Positions 19,055 through 29,703 of a stretch of DNA of 64,000 bases are shown here, in pieces. Source of the DNA: Actinomyces johnsonii (GTDB lineage: Bacteria > Actinomycetota > Actinomycetes > Actinomycetales > Actinomycetaceae); assembly GCF_006546835.1 (NCBI RefSeq), contig NZ_VICB01000005.1, positions 186,001-250,000 on the forward strand, in the 5' to 3' direction. Below the pieces are notes generated by a model. It ran no database searches, had not been told where the DNA came from, and was given only the letters and a program-made list of their open reading frames with translations. The position numbers and the translations under genes were made by a program. Position 1 is the first letter of the stretch; every line of letters begins with the position of its first letter.

Positions 19055-19068
19055 GCGAATCATTCTCA
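19054..19068 (-). promoter_or_regulatory. Zur-like box overlapping the znuA promoter
   Basis: On the minus strand TGAGAATGATTCGCA, a 15-base near-palindrome (one mismatch) of the Fur/Zur TGANAATNATTNTCA type. It covers the -10 GAGAAT and the predicted transcription start, so zinc-loaded Zur would block transcription of the whole operon. The -35 TTGACG lies 17 bases upstream of the -10. Confidence 0.7.
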
Positions 19069-19207
19069 TACTCTTGATCTCGTGCGTCAAACCACGGCGA
19101 GTATGCGTGTGCGCTGCTGAGAGCCGATTTGCCAGGGGAATCGGCGCATCTGCGCCGCGAGGTCGCGGTGCGACGGGCCCCTCACCGACTCATGACGGCC
19201 CTCGGCC

Positions 19208-19213
19208 TAGACT
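19208..19213 (+). promoter_or_regulatory. Candidate -10 element of glyS
   Basis: TAGACT, 59 bases before the start codon. No convincing -35 is visible. Confidence 0.35.
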
Positions 19214-19272
19214 GTCCCCACTCGTCCCCACCAACCAGGCGGGACCACGACTACTCCTGAAGGAGCACTCCG

Positions 19273-20664
<1,392 letters not shown>

Positions 20665-20680
20665 GGCCCGTCCTACTCTG

Positions 20681-20716
20681 CGCTCCGCCGTCGGATCCGG
20701 CTCCGACGGCGGAGCG
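20681..20716 (+). terminator. glyS terminator hairpin
   Basis: A perfect 15-bp stem (20681-20695 with 20702-20716) and a 6-base loop, 17 bases after the glyS stop. No U-tract. Confidence 0.7.
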
Positions 20717-20856
20717 TCCTCAGGCACCATGAGGCAGCGATGCCTTCCCAGCTCCGGCACTCAGCGGCCAGACCCCTGGACGGGGTGCAGGGCATCCCCC
20801 AAGCCGCCCCGTGTCCCTGGCTCACCTCAGAGGCGCGGGGCGGGCATGATGGGACG

Positions 20857-22182
20857 GTGAGCACCAACTCAACCTCCCCGAGCCATGAGACCATCCCTTC
20901 AGAGGACCCTCCCGGGCAGCCGGCCGAGGAAACCGGTCACGACCGTAGCCGTGGCCACGGCCATAGCGGGCACAGCCACTCCCACTCCGGGCCCCTGGAC
21001 CTGGAGGCGGGCGAGGTCCGCCGGGTGAGAATCGTACTCGGCGTGATCGTCGGCGCCCTGGTGCTGGCCACCGTCGTCGGGCTGTTCATGCTGTGGCCGG
21101 GCAAGAGCTCGTTGATCGGCTCGCGCTCCTTCACCGCCGAGGGCGGCTCGGTGGGCCGGGCCACCATCACCTCCTTGGACCTGTCGAGCTGCCAGAGCGC
21201 CGTCAGCGCCCTGACGGAGGTCAACGGCGTCACGCAGGACGCCTTCGCCAAGGGCCACGTGTGCGCCCGCATCACGGAGGGTGAGGGCAAGGACTTGATC
21301 ATGCCGGTCCAGCTGGTGGGTGAGCCCCGCAAGCTCGCCCACGTTGGCGATCGCCTCGTCGTCCTCTACTCACCCCAGGCGATCCTGTCCGGTTCCCCTT
21401 ACTCCTTCATCGACTACCATCGCCAGCTCCCGGTCGGCGCCCTGACGATCGTCTACCTCGTGCTCGTCGTGGCGGTGGCCGGGCGCAAGGGCGTCTTGAG
21501 CGTCCTGGGCCTGCTGGTGGCTACCGGCGTGCTCGCCTTCTTCATGATCCCGGCCCTCCTGTCCGGCTCCCACCCGCTGGCGGTGACACTGGTCGGCTCG
21601 ATGGCGATGATGCTGGCGGCTGTCTACGTGGCCCACGGCGTGTCCATCCGCACCACGACGGCCCTGCTGGGAACGGTGGCCGGTATCGTGCTCACCGTCC
21701 TGCTCGCCCTGTGGGGGACCGACGCCGCCCACCTGACCGGCGATGTCGACGAGACCGCCCGCCTGTTGGCCTCCCGCACGCACATTGACCTGCAGACGCT
21801 GCTGACCTGCGGCATGGTCATCGCCGGCCTCGGCGTCCTCAACGACGTCACCATTACCCAGGCCTCTTCGGTGTGGGAGCTGCACGCCGCCAACCCGCTG
21901 CTGTCGCGCACGCGCCTGTTCACCGGCGGGATGAGGATCGGCCGGGACCACATCGCCTCGACCGTCTACACCCTGGCCTTCGCCTACGCCGGCACGGCGC
22001 TGCCGCTCATCCTGGCCGCGGCCCTCATGGACCGCGCGGTGCTGGACACCATGCTCTCGGGCGAGATCGCCGAGGAGATCGTGCGCACCCTCATCTCCTC
22101 CATCGGCCTGGTCCTAGCGATCCCGGCGACAACGGCGATCGCGGCGGCCCTATGCCGCGTCACCCCGGTCGTGGACGATTAA
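20857..22182 (+). CDS. YibE/F family membrane protein with His-rich N-terminus
   Basis: A 441-residue multipass protein of the YibE/F family, whose function is not established. A short cytoplasmic N-terminus has a histidine cluster (GHGHSGHSHSHSG), then one helix, an extracytoplasmic domain (about residues 85-190), and about seven helices. NDVTITQASSVWEL is a family landmark. GTG 20857 is preferred: CATGAT lies 6 bases before it as a -10 for a leaderless start. An upstream ATG at 20740 would add 39 unconserved residues. The His cluster suggests metal binding; the zinc operon is 1.8 kb away. Confidence 0.82.
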   Translation: MSTNSTSPSHETIPSEDPPGQPAEETGHDRSRGHGHSGHSHSHSGPLDLEAGEVRRVRIVLGVIVGALVLATVVGLFMLWPGKSSLIGSRSFTAEGGSVGRATITSLDLSSCQSAVSALTEVNGVTQDAFAKGHVCARITEGEGKDLIMPVQLVGEPRKLAHVGDRLVVLYSPQAILSGSPYSFIDYHRQLPVGALTIVYLVLVVAVAGRKGVLSVLGLLVATGVLAFFMIPALLSGSHPLAVTLVGSMAMMLAAVYVAHGVSIRTTTALLGTVAGIVLTVLLALWGTDAAHLTGDVDETARLLASRTHIDLQTLLTCGMVIAGLGVLNDVTITQASSVWELHAANPLLSRTRLFTGGMRIGRDHIASTVYTLAFAYAGTALPLILAAALMDRAVLDTMLSGEIAEEIVRTLISSIGLVLAIPATTAIAAALCRVTPVVDD

Positions 22183-22234
22183 CTGACGGACGACTGACTG
22201 ACGAGGCAGACCGGAGGACGGCAGTCAGACTCGC

Positions 22235-23539
22235 TCAGCCGCCGGAGACGTCGGACTCGGCCTGGCTGAGCATCTCGCGGTGGGCCTCATCCAGGACGGG
22301 GGAGTCCAGCCACCCGTCGGGCAGGCGCGGGGTCTTGGGACTGCCGGCCCGGCCCCGGGGGCCCTCGACGATGTCGCCGGGGTAGTCGACGATCTCCGGC
22401 AGGCGCGAGCGCATCCGCTCCAGGCCGGCGTCAAGCTCGGCCAGCGTCCTGATCCCCATGAGATCGGCGCGCGCGGCGCCGCCGACCGGGTAGCCCTTGA
22501 GGTACCAGCCCACGTGCTTGCGCAGGTCGCGCACTCCCCGGTCCTCGCCCATCTCGGCGGCCAGCATGCGCCCGTGGCAGCGGATCACCTCGATGACGGT
22601 ATCCAGGTCCGGGCGGGTACGCGCGTCCGAGCCGTGCAGGGCCGCCACGATGTCGGCGAACAACCAGGGCCGCCCCTGGCAGCCGCGCCCCACGACGACG
22701 CCGTCGCAGCCGGTGGCCTCCATCATGCGCACCGCGTCGTCGCCAAGCCAGATGTCCCCGTTGCCGAGCACCGGTAGGTCGGTGGCCTCTTTGAGTCGGG
22801 CGATCTCCTCCCACCGGGCCTGGCCCGAGTAGTGCTGGTGCGCGCTGCGGGCGTGCAGGGCCACGGCCGCGATCCCGGCGTTCTCGGCGGCCCGAGCGGC
22901 ATCGAGGAAGGTCTCGTGCTCCTCGTCGATGCCCAGACGCATCTTCATGGTCACCGGGACCTCCCGTGCCCGGCCGGTGGCGCGGACGGCCGCCTCGCTG
23001 GCACGCACGGCCTCGGTGAGGATCGCCGCCAGCAGGTCGCGCTTCCAGGGCAGCGCCGCCCCGCCGCCCTTGCGCGTCACCTTGGGCACCGGACAGCCGA
23101 AGTTCAAATCGATGTGGTCGGCCAGATCCTCCTCCACCAGGATCCGCACCGCGGCGCCCACCGTGGCCGGATCGACCCCGTAGAGCTGGATGGAGCGCAC
23201 CCGCTCGGCCGGGTCGGTGCGCACCATCGCCAGGGTGCGCTCGTTGCGCTCCACCAGGGCCCGGGTGGTGACCATCTCGGTGACGTACAGGCCCGCCGGG
23301 GCCAGCAGGCCAGCGCCCGGCGCCGCCACCGGGCCTGGGGAGGCGGGTGAAAGCGCCTCGGGCAGGGCCGCCTCAGCCATCTCGCGGCACAGTCGGCGGA
23401 AAGAGGCGTTGGTGACGCCCGCCATGGGGGCGAGCTCGACCGGGGTGGACACCTCCAATGGGCCGATGCGCAGCGGTGCGGGTGCGCGACCGGATGCGTC
23501 GGCGCCGTGGGAGGAGGAGATGGTCTCGGTCGTGGTCAC
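22235..23539 (-). CDS. dusB: tRNA-dihydrouridine synthase
   Basis: A 434-residue FMN enzyme reducing uridines in tRNA D-loops, NifR3/DusB type. Key motifs are LAPMAGVTNASFRRLC (FMN barrel start), DLNFGCPVPKVTRKGGGAAL (catalytic Cys), VTMKMRLG, ALHARSAHQHYSG and GNGDIWLG. About 35 Ala/Pro-rich residues are inserted after MAEA. GTG 23539 was chosen as the first start close to the domain; an in-frame GTG 18 bases upstream is possible. A TTGACA hexamer lies near 23568-23573 on this strand. Confidence 0.93.
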   Translation of the reverse strand: MTTTETISSSHGADASGRAPAPLRIGPLEVSTPVELAPMAGVTNASFRRLCREMAEAALPEALSPASPGPVAAPGAGLLAPAGLYVTEMVTTRALVERNERTLAMVRTDPAERVRSIQLYGVDPATVGAAVRILVEEDLADHIDLNFGCPVPKVTRKGGGAALPWKRDLLAAILTEAVRASEAAVRATGRAREVPVTMKMRLGIDEEHETFLDAARAAENAGIAAVALHARSAHQHYSGQARWEEIARLKEATDLPVLGNGDIWLGDDAVRMMEATGCDGVVVGRGCQGRPWLFADIVAALHGSDARTRPDLDTVIEVIRCHGRMLAAEMGEDRGVRDLRKHVGWYLKGYPVGGAARADLMGIRTLAELDAGLERMRSRLPEIVDYPGDIVEGPRGRAGSPKTPRLPDGWLDSPVLDEAHREMLSQAESDVSGG

Positions 23540-23714
23540 CCTGACATGCTGACACACGACGGGTGTCAAGATGTTGACCCGCCGTGCCGTTCGGCCCCGC
23601 ACAGGCACAGGTATGGACCACCTGTGGGAGAGATAACACAGGTTAATCGAGGGTGCTGCGTGACGAACTACTGATGATGAATGCTCGCGCGCGTTACCTT
23701 GTGTGTTTGTGCTG

Positions 23715-24443
23715 ATGAACGAAGAGACCGAGCCGTCAATACCACGTTCCGTCGTCGTGACCGGTGCCTCCCGGGGGATTGGGGAGGCAGTCGCGAAGGC
23801 ATTCCTCGCACAGGGCGACCGGGTGGCAGGTATCTCCCGTTCCGGTGAGGCCCCCGAGGGAGTCCTGGGGCTGGCCGCCGATGTCACCGACCCCGAGGCG
23901 CTGGCCCAAGCGCTCAGCGCCGCCACCGAGGCGCACGGCACCATCGAGGTCCTCGTGGCCTCGGCCGGCATCAACCGGGAGTCCCTGGCCGCCCGCACCT
24001 CCTCCCAGATGTGGGACGAGGTCATCTCAGCCGACCTGACCGGCACCTTCAACACGGTGCGTGCCGTCACCCCCGCCATGATGCGGGCCCGCCGGGGACG
24101 CATCATCCTGGTCTCCTCGGTGATTGCCGCCCGCGGAGGCGTGGGCCTGTCCGCCTACGGCGCCGCCAAGGGCGGGGTGGAGGGCCTCACCCGATCCCTG
24201 GCCCGTGAGCTCGCGCCGCGCGGCATCACCGTCAACGCGGTGGCGCCCGGATTCGTGCGCACCACCATGACCTCCTCCCTGCCCGACCACATCCGCACCG
24301 CCTACCTCGAGCAGATCCCCCTGGGGCGTTTCGCCGAGGTCGCCGACGTCGCCGGCCCCGTCCTGTTCCTGGCCTCCCCGGCGGCCTCCTACGTCACCGG
24401 CGCGATCCTCGGCGTCGACGGCGGCATGGGCATAGGGCGATAG
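23715..24443 (+). CDS. fabG: 3-oxoacyl-ACP reductase FabG
   Basis: A 242-residue short-chain dehydrogenase that reduces beta-ketoacyl-ACP with NADPH. It shows TGASRGIGE (cofactor site), NAG-like SAGINRESL, ILVSSV plus YGAAK (Ser-Tyr-Lys triad), NAVAPGFVRTTMT and a GVDGGMGIGR end. It is followed 29 bases later by fabI, the same pairing (mabA-inhA) seen in Mycobacterium. The start could also be GTG 23703; no Shine-Dalgarno sequence is clear. Confidence 0.93.
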   Translation: MNEETEPSIPRSVVVTGASRGIGEAVAKAFLAQGDRVAGISRSGEAPEGVLGLAADVTDPEALAQALSAATEAHGTIEVLVASAGINRESLAARTSSQMWDEVISADLTGTFNTVRAVTPAMMRARRGRIILVSSVIAARGGVGLSAYGAAKGGVEGLTRSLARELAPRGITVNAVAPGFVRTTMTSSLPDHIRTAYLEQIPLGRFAEVADVAGPVLFLASPAASYVTGAILGVDGGMGIGR

Positions 24444-24472
24444 ACAGTCGGCAGGCGTGGGACGATGAGAGC

Positions 24473-25300
24473 ATGAACCCTCCCATGGGACTGCTCAGTG
24501 ACCGCACAGTGCTCGTCACCGGCGTCCTACGGCCCAGCTCGATCGCCACCCGAGTCGCAGAGGTGGCCGCGCAGCAGGGCGCACGTGTCCTGCTGACGGG
24601 GCACCCCCGCACCCTGGCGGCCACCGCCTCGGTGGCTCGCGGCCTCGGTCTGCCCGACCCTGTGACGCCCCTGGACGTGGCCGACGCCGACTCACTGGCC
24701 GCCCTGGCCCCCGCCTTACGGGAACTGGGCATCACCCGCCTGGACGGTCTGGTCCACTCCATCGCCCGCGCAGACCCCGACCTGCTGGGAACCGTCCTCC
24801 CACCCGAGCCCCCCGGCACCGATCCGCAGAGCGCTGATCAACCAGAGCAGGCGGGCAGAATGCGCAACCTGGAACGCGCCTTCACCGTCTCAGCGGCCTC
24901 TTTGCCCGCCCTCGTCCACGCCGCCTCCCCACTGCTGGACCGCGGCGGCAGCATCGTGACCCTGACCTTCGACAGCGCCCGCGCCTGGCCCGGTTACGGC
25001 TGGATGGGCCCCCTCAAAGCGGCGCTGGAGGCCGCAGTGCGCGCCCTCGCCGTCGAGCTTGGAGAACGTGGCGTGAGGGTCAATGCCATCTCGTCGGGCC
25101 CCTTGAGGACCACCGCCGCGGGCGCCATCCCGGACTTCGGGGAGCTCTCCCAGCGCTGGGACGCCACCGCCCCTCTGGGATGGGACGCCGGCGATGCCAC
25201 CGCCGTGGCCCGCAGCGCCGTCGCCCTACTGTCCCCCTGGATGCCCGCCACTACCGGGCAGACCATCCACGTCGACGGCGGGGCGTGCGTCGTCGGCTGA
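24473..25300 (+). CDS. fabI: Enoyl-ACP reductase FabI (InhA-like)
   Basis: A 275-residue NADH-dependent reductase for the last step of fatty-acid elongation. The glycine-rich site is of the FabI form (VTGVLRPSSIATRVAE), and the catalytic Tyr-x6-Lys is YGWMGPLK. NAISSGPLRT and the final TIHVDGGACVVG are typical. A ~20-residue Pro/Gln loop (PPEPPGTDPQ) is inserted before the catalytic part. ATG 24473 follows GACGAT by 6 bases, consistent with a leaderless start. It forms the fabG-fabI pair. Confidence 0.92.
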   Translation: MNPPMGLLSDRTVLVTGVLRPSSIATRVAEVAAQQGARVLLTGHPRTLAATASVARGLGLPDPVTPLDVADADSLAALAPALRELGITRLDGLVHSIARADPDLLGTVLPPEPPGTDPQSADQPEQAGRMRNLERAFTVSAASLPALVHAASPLLDRGGSIVTLTFDSARAWPGYGWMGPLKAALEAAVRALAVELGERGVRVNAISSGPLRTTAAGAIPDFGELSQRWDATAPLGWDAGDATAVARSAVALLSPWMPATTGQTIHVDGGACVVG

Positions 25301-25362
25301 CCGTACTCGAGCGCGCCGCGACAGCCATGCGCGACAGCCATGTCTGGACCGCCGCCGTGCCG

Positions 25363-25368
25363 TAGGGT
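25363..25368 (+). promoter_or_regulatory. -10 element of a leaderless promoter (SixA-like gene)
   Basis: TAGGGT, 6 bases before the GTG start at 25375. The -35 region is weak. Confidence 0.5.
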
Positions 25369-25374
25369 AGGACC

Positions 25375-25890
25375 GTGACAACGGATCCCATGCGCCGGCT
25401 CGTGCTCGTCCGACACTCCAAGGCCTCCCACGACGCCGTCACCGACCTGGAACGTCCTCTGACGCCCAAGGGCGCCGCCCTGGCCGACCTGCTGGCCAAG
25501 GAACTGCGCAAGCGCCTGGAGGCCACCGACCTGCTCCTGGTCTCCCCTGCCGCCCGCGCCCGCGAGACCGCCCGCCCCCTGCGCGACCGCCTCGAGCCTA
25601 CCGACACCCTGGTGCGCGAGGAAATCTACAACCTGGGTCCCAACGGCATCCTGAGGGTCCTGTCCGAGGACGGCGGAGACGCGGGCACGGTGGTCGTCGT
25701 CGGCCACGAGCCCACGATCTCCGTGCTGGCCCACATCCTCCACGACACCGACGACGACATGGCCTCCCAAATCTCCTTCGGCGTGCCCACGGCCACCGCC
25801 GTCATCATCGATGTTCCCGGCCGCTGGACCGACCTGGGGCCCAGTAGCGCCCGTATCCGCGAGATCTTCACCGCTCGCCGGCGCGGCTGA
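25375..25890 (+). CDS. SixA-like histidine phosphatase
   Basis: 171 residues of the branch-2 histidine phosphatase family. The catalytic motif is LVRHSKASH (RHG replaced by RHS as in SixA), the second Arg is in SPAARARETA, and the second His in VVVGHEPTISVL. SixA acts on phosphohistidine in phosphorelays; the substrate here is unknown. GTG 25375 fits the leaderless rule. It is convergent with serB across a short hairpin. Confidence 0.87.
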   Translation: MTTDPMRRLVLVRHSKASHDAVTDLERPLTPKGAALADLLAKELRKRLEATDLLLVSPAARARETARPLRDRLEPTDTLVREEIYNLGPNGILRVLSEDGGDAGTVVVVGHEPTISVLAHILHDTDDDMASQISFGVPTATAVIIDVPGRWTDLGPSSARIREIFTARRRG

Positions 25891-25894
25891 TTCA

Positions 25895-25915
25895 GATGGC
25901 CCGCGGTGGGCCATC
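25895..25915. terminator. Hairpin between convergent sixA-like gene and serB
   Basis: A perfect 8-bp stem (GATGGCCC / GGGCCATC) with a 5-base loop, just after the plus-strand stop. Confidence 0.5.
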
Positions 25916-25959
25916 GGCCGGTAGCGCCGTCCCTCGGCCGGGTTCGGATCAGGCTCCGA

Positions 25960-26664
25960 TCAGCTCTGGATCAGTTGCAGGACGGCCCGCAGGTCGCGCA
26001 CGTGCACGGCGGCGTCGGCCTGCTCGACGACGACCGGCTTGGCGCAGAACGCCACTCCCAGCCCAGCGGTCGCCAGCATCCCTAGGTCATTGGCCCCGTC
26101 CCCGACGGCGATGGTGCGCTCCATGGGCACCCCGTCCTGCTCGGCCCAGGTGCGCAAGCAGCGGACCTTCTCCTGACGGTCCACGATCTTCCCCAGCACC
26201 CGGCCGGTGAGCACGCCGCCGGCCACCTCCAGGCGGTTGGCCGCCACATGGTCGATCCCCAGCCGCTCGGCCAGGGGCGCCACGACCTCCTCGAAGCCGC
26301 CGGAGACAACTCCCACCCGGCAGCCGCGCGCGTGCAGCGCCTCGATGAGTTCGGCCGCACCCTCGGTGGGGCGCACTTCGGCGAGGACGTCGGCGAAGAC
26401 GCCGTCGGAGACCCCGGCCAGCGTCGCCACCCGCTCGCGCAACGAGGCGGCGAAGTCCAGCTCCCCGCGCATCGCCCGGGCCGTGACCTCGGCGACCTGC
26501 TCACGCGTCCCGGCCCGTTCGGCGATGAGCTCGATGACCTCCTGCTCGATGAGGGTGGAGTCCACGTCCATGACCAGCAGGCCGGGGCCCTCGGTGATCA
26601 GCGGTCCGTCGGTCAGCGCGCCGCTGACCGACGGACCGGCAGGGGTGGGGGAAGTACTGCTCAT
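25960..26664 (-). CDS. serB: Phosphoserine phosphatase SerB
   Basis: A 234-residue HAD-family enzyme for the last step of serine synthesis. The catalytic DVDST is at residues 33-37, followed by the cap domain (GELDFAASLRERVATLAG), GVVSGGFEE and AVGDGANDLGML. The N-terminal ACT domain of longer SerB proteins is absent. The start at 26664 lies 6 bases after TAGCAT on this strand. Confidence 0.93.
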   Translation of the reverse strand: MSSTSPTPAGPSVSGALTDGPLITEGPGLLVMDVDSTLIEQEVIELIAERAGTREQVAEVTARAMRGELDFAASLRERVATLAGVSDGVFADVLAEVRPTEGAAELIEALHARGCRVGVVSGGFEEVVAPLAERLGIDHVAANRLEVAGGVLTGRVLGKIVDRQEKVRCLRTWAEQDGVPMERTIAVGDGANDLGMLATAGLGVAFCAKPVVVEQADAAVHVRDLRAVLQLIQS

Positions 26665-26670
26665 GGCGTC

Positions 26671-26676
26671 ATGCTA
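26671..26676 (-). promoter_or_regulatory. -10 element of a leaderless promoter (serB)
   Basis: TAGCAT on the minus strand, 6 bases before the serB ATG. Confidence 0.45.
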
Positions 26677-26689
26677 GCCGCGCACGCGA

Positions 26690-26728
26690 CTGCGCCGTCT
26701 CCCCGGGATGAACCGGGAGACGGCGCAG
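26690..26728 (-). terminator. glgC terminator hairpin
   Basis: A 16-bp stem with one bulged base (left arm CTGCGCCGTCTCCCCGG, right arm ending GGCGCAG) and a short loop, 35 bases after the glgC stop. Confidence 0.7.
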
Positions 26729-26763
26729 CTGCTTTGAGGAGACGGGCCTGGAGGCCGCTCGGA

Positions 26764-28008
26764 TCAGCGGGTGACGACCTGCCCCTTGGCCACCACCGTG
26801 ATGCCGGACTCGGTCACGGTGAAGCCGCGCTCACGGTCGTGCTCGGGATCGATACCCACCATGGCGCCCTCCTCGACCCGGACGTACTTGTCCAGAATCG
26901 CGCGGTTGACCACGGTGTTACGGCCGACCTCGGCGCCGTCCATGAGGACCGATTCGCGCACCGAGGACCAGGAGTTGACTCGCACGCCGGGGGACAGGAC
27001 CGAGGAGATCACCTCACCGCCGGAGACGATGACGCCCGGCGAGACGATCGAGTCGACCGCGTGCCCCAGGCGCTCGTGGTGCCCGTAGACGAACTTGGCC
27101 GGAGGCATGGCCGCCTGGTACCCGGCGAACAGCGGCCAGCGGTCGTTGTATAGGTTGAACACGGGCGTCACCGAGATGAGATCCTGATGCGCTTCGAAGA
27201 AGGCGTCCACGGTCCCCACGTCGCGCCAGTAGTCGCGGTCGCGCTCGGAGGAGCCGGGAACGTCGTTATCCTTGAAGTCGTAGACGCCCGCCGCACCCTG
27301 GTTCACGAACCAGGGCACGATGCTGCCGCCCATGTCGTGCTTGGAGGACTCGTCGGCGGCGTCCACCGTGACGGCCTCAAGGAGCGCGTCGGCATTCATG
27401 ATGTAGTTACCCATCGAGGCCAGAACCTCATCGGGGGAGTCCGGCAGGCCAGGGGTCTCCTTGGGCTTCTCGACGAAGGCCTTGATCTTGCCCCGGTCGG
27501 ACGGGTCGGTCTCGATGACGCCGAACTGATCCGCCAGGGACCGGGGCTGACGGATACCCGCCACGGTGCAGGGCAGCCCGGAGGCGATGTGGTGATCCAG
27601 CATCTGGGAGAAGTCCATGCGGTAGATGTTGTCCGCACCGGTGATGACCACGTAGTCGGGCCGCTCGTCGTCGAGCAGGTTGAGGGACTGGTAGATCGCA
27701 TCGGCACTCCCCAGGAACCAGTGCTTGCCCACGCGCTGCTGGGCCGGCACCGGGGCGATGTAGTTGCCCAGCATGTCGGACATGCGCCACGTCTTGGAGA
27801 TGTGGCGGTCCAGCGAGTGAGACTTGTACTGGGTGAGCACCACGACCTTGAGGAAGCCGGAGTTGATCATGTTGGACAGCGAGAAGTCGATGAGCCGGTA
27901 GATGCCGCCAAAAGGAACGGCGGGCTTCGCGCGGTCGACGGTCAGGGGCATGAGACGCTTGCCCTCACCGCCGGCGAGGACGATTGCTAGTACGCGAGGT
28001 TGAGCCAT
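26764..28008 (-). CDS. glgC: Glucose-1-phosphate adenylyltransferase GlgC
   Basis: A 414-residue enzyme that makes ADP-glucose, the rate-limiting step for glycogen. It has [12 protein letters not shown] (nucleotide site), [14 protein letters not shown] (glucose-1-phosphate Lys) and the C-terminal left-handed beta-helix ([20 protein letters not shown]). It is divergent from glgA. Actinomyces-type bacteria store glycogen, so the pair is expected. Confidence 0.96.
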   Translation of the reverse strand: MAQPRVLAIVLAGGEGKRLMPLTVDRAKPAVPFGGIYRLIDFSLSNMINSGFLKVVVLTQYKSHSLDRHISKTWRMSDMLGNYIAPVPAQQRVGKHWFLGSADAIYQSLNLLDDERPDYVVITGADNIYRMDFSQMLDHHIASGLPCTVAGIRQPRSLADQFGVIETDPSDRGKIKAFVEKPKETPGLPDSPDEVLASMGNYIMNADALLEAVTVDAADESSKHDMGGSIVPWFVNQGAAGVYDFKDNDVPGSSERDRDYWRDVGTVDAFFEAHQDLISVTPVFNLYNDRWPLFAGYQAAMPPAKFVYGHHERLGHAVDSIVSPGVIVSGGEVISSVLSPGVRVNSWSSVRESVLMDGAEVGRNTVVNRAILDKYVRVEEGAMVGIDPEHDRERGFTVTESGITVVAKGQVVTR

Positions 28009-28403
28009 GTGGCCTACCTTACGTTGCTTAGGGCACTTACGGGGACAAACAGATCACAATTCGGACCAATCCCGAGCCGGCCGCCGCCGCTGCCCGAGAG
28101 GGCGGGCGGGGCGCATCTTCGCCGGTCTTGGCGGGTACAGCCGAGCCTGGCGACCCTGACAGAGCCTCGGAGGAGGACGAGGGGCTGGTCCTCAACCCGG
28201 ACCTTCGATCTAGATCCGCCCCCGTCTCAGTCCTCCGAAGGCTCCATACGCGAGAGTTCGGTGGAAACCACCGACGTCGAACGGTCCCACCCGGTCCGGT
28301 GTACGTATACCGTCGGATGTGGCGCCCGCTCCACCGCAGGCGCCCGTCCTGCGCCGAGGAAGGCGCGGTCAGTCCATCCAGCAGACAGAGGAGAGGCACA
28401 CCC
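28009..28403. promoter_or_regulatory. Divergent glgC/glgA intergenic region (395 bases)
   Basis: It must hold both promoters. A GTACGTATAC palindromic patch near 28302-28311 and a small perfect hairpin CGGTGG-AAA-CCACCG (28259-28273) are visible. In-frame codons continue upstream of glgA to 28128, but without conserved sequence, so no further gene is called. Confidence 0.4.
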
Positions 28404-29633
28404 ATGAGGGTCGACCTGCTGACCAAGGAGTACCCACCTTTCATCTACGGCGGCGCCGGAGTCCACGTCAACGAGCTCGCCAAGGTCCTGCGCCCCCTTG
28501 CCGACGTCCGCGTCCACGCCTTCGGCGGCCCCCGCGAGCCCGGCACCGAGGGCGCCGAGGACGGCGTCACCGGCTACCCCGAGATCGCCGAGCTCGACGG
28601 CGCCAATGCAGCCCTGCGCACCTTCGGCGTCGACCTGGAGATGGCCCAGGGCACCGAGGGAACCGACCTCGTCCACTCCCACACCTGGTACGCCAACCTC
28701 GCCGGTCACCTGTCCGGCCTGCTCCACGGCGTCCCCCACGTCATCAGCGCCCACTCCCTGGAGCCCCTGCGCCCCTGGAAGGCCGAGCAGCTCGGCGGCG
28801 GCTACGCCCTGTCCTCCTGGGCGGAGAAGACCGCCTACGAGGCCGCCTCCGGCATCATCGCCGTGTCCAACGGCATGCGCGAGGACATCCTGCGCTCCTA
28901 CCCGGCCGTCGACCCCGAGCGCGTCAAGGTCGTCCACAACGGCATCGACCTCGAGGCCTGGAAGCACCCGCAGGGCGAGGAGGCCGACGCCGCGGCCGCC
29001 GCCACCCTCAAGCGGCTCGGCATCGACCCCGACCGCCCCACCGTCGTCTTCGTCGGACGCGTCACCCGCCAGAAGGGCCTTCCCCACCTGCTGCGCGCCT
29101 GCGAGCAGCTGCCCGCCGACGTCCAGGTCATCCTGTGCGCCGGCGCCCCCGACACCCCCGAGATCAAGGCCGAGGTCGAGGGCCTCGTGGCCGGCCTGCG
29201 CGAGAAGCGCACCGGCGTGGTCTGGATCGAGGAGATGCTGCCGCGCCCCGAGCTCATCGCCGTGCTGGCCGCCTCCGACGTCTTCGTGTGCCCCTCGGTC
29301 TACGAGCCCCTGGGCATCGTCAACCTCGAGGCCATGGCCGTGGGCCTGCCGGTCGTCGGCTCAGCCACCGGCGGCATCCCCGACGTCATCGTCGACGGCG
29401 AGACCGGCCTCCTGGTCCCCATCGAGCAGGTCCAGGACGGCACCGGCACCCCCATCGACCCGGCCCGCTTCGAGGCCGACCTGGCCGAGCGCCTGACCAC
29501 CCTGGTCACCGACACCGAGGCCGCCAAGACCATGGGCAAGGCCGCCCGACGCCGCGTCGAGGAGCACTTCGCCTGGGAAGCCATCGCTCATCGCACCATG
29601 GACGTCTACAACTGGGTCCTGGCCCAGGGCTGA
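28404..29633 (+). CDS. glgA: Actinobacterial GlgA/GlgM-type glycogen synthase (GT4)
   Basis: A 409-residue retaining glycosyltransferase. It begins MRVDLLTKEYPPFIYGGAGVH (donor-binding Gly) and has VFVGRVTRQKGLPHLL and the E-x7-E motif in PSVYEPLGIVNLEAMA. Its GT4 length, and not the ~480-residue GT5 form, marks the actinobacterial branch, where the mycobacterial member makes maltose-1-phosphate from ADP-glucose. The ATG at 28404 follows GAGGAGAGG. Confidence 0.92.
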   Translation: MRVDLLTKEYPPFIYGGAGVHVNELAKVLRPLADVRVHAFGGPREPGTEGAEDGVTGYPEIAELDGANAALRTFGVDLEMAQGTEGTDLVHSHTWYANLAGHLSGLLHGVPHVISAHSLEPLRPWKAEQLGGGYALSSWAEKTAYEAASGIIAVSNGMREDILRSYPAVDPERVKVVHNGIDLEAWKHPQGEEADAAAAATLKRLGIDPDRPTVVFVGRVTRQKGLPHLLRACEQLPADVQVILCAGAPDTPEIKAEVEGLVAGLREKRTGVVWIEEMLPRPELIAVLAASDVFVCPSVYEPLGIVNLEAMAVGLPVVGSATGGIPDVIVDGETGLLVPIEQVQDGTGTPIDPARFEADLAERLTTLVTDTEAAKTMGKAARRRVEEHFAWEAIAHRTMDVYNWVLAQG

Positions 29634-29657
29634 ACGGGACGGTTCCCGCCCGGCCGC

Positions 29658-29703
29658 GCCACCGAGTAATACGGCCCCTCTATCGGGCCCACCACTCGGT
29701 GGC
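29658..29703. terminator. Hairpin between convergent glgA and the 29.7-kb gene
   Basis: A perfect 10-bp stem GCCACCGAGT / ACTCGGTGGC around a structured loop. The right arm overlaps the last codons of the minus-strand gene. Confidence 0.5.

Noticed and set aside
28128-28403. A 92-codon N-terminal extension of glgA
   Set aside because: GAGGAGAGG precedes ATG 28404, and that Met is the conserved first residue of the family. The extension lies in the divergent promoter region.
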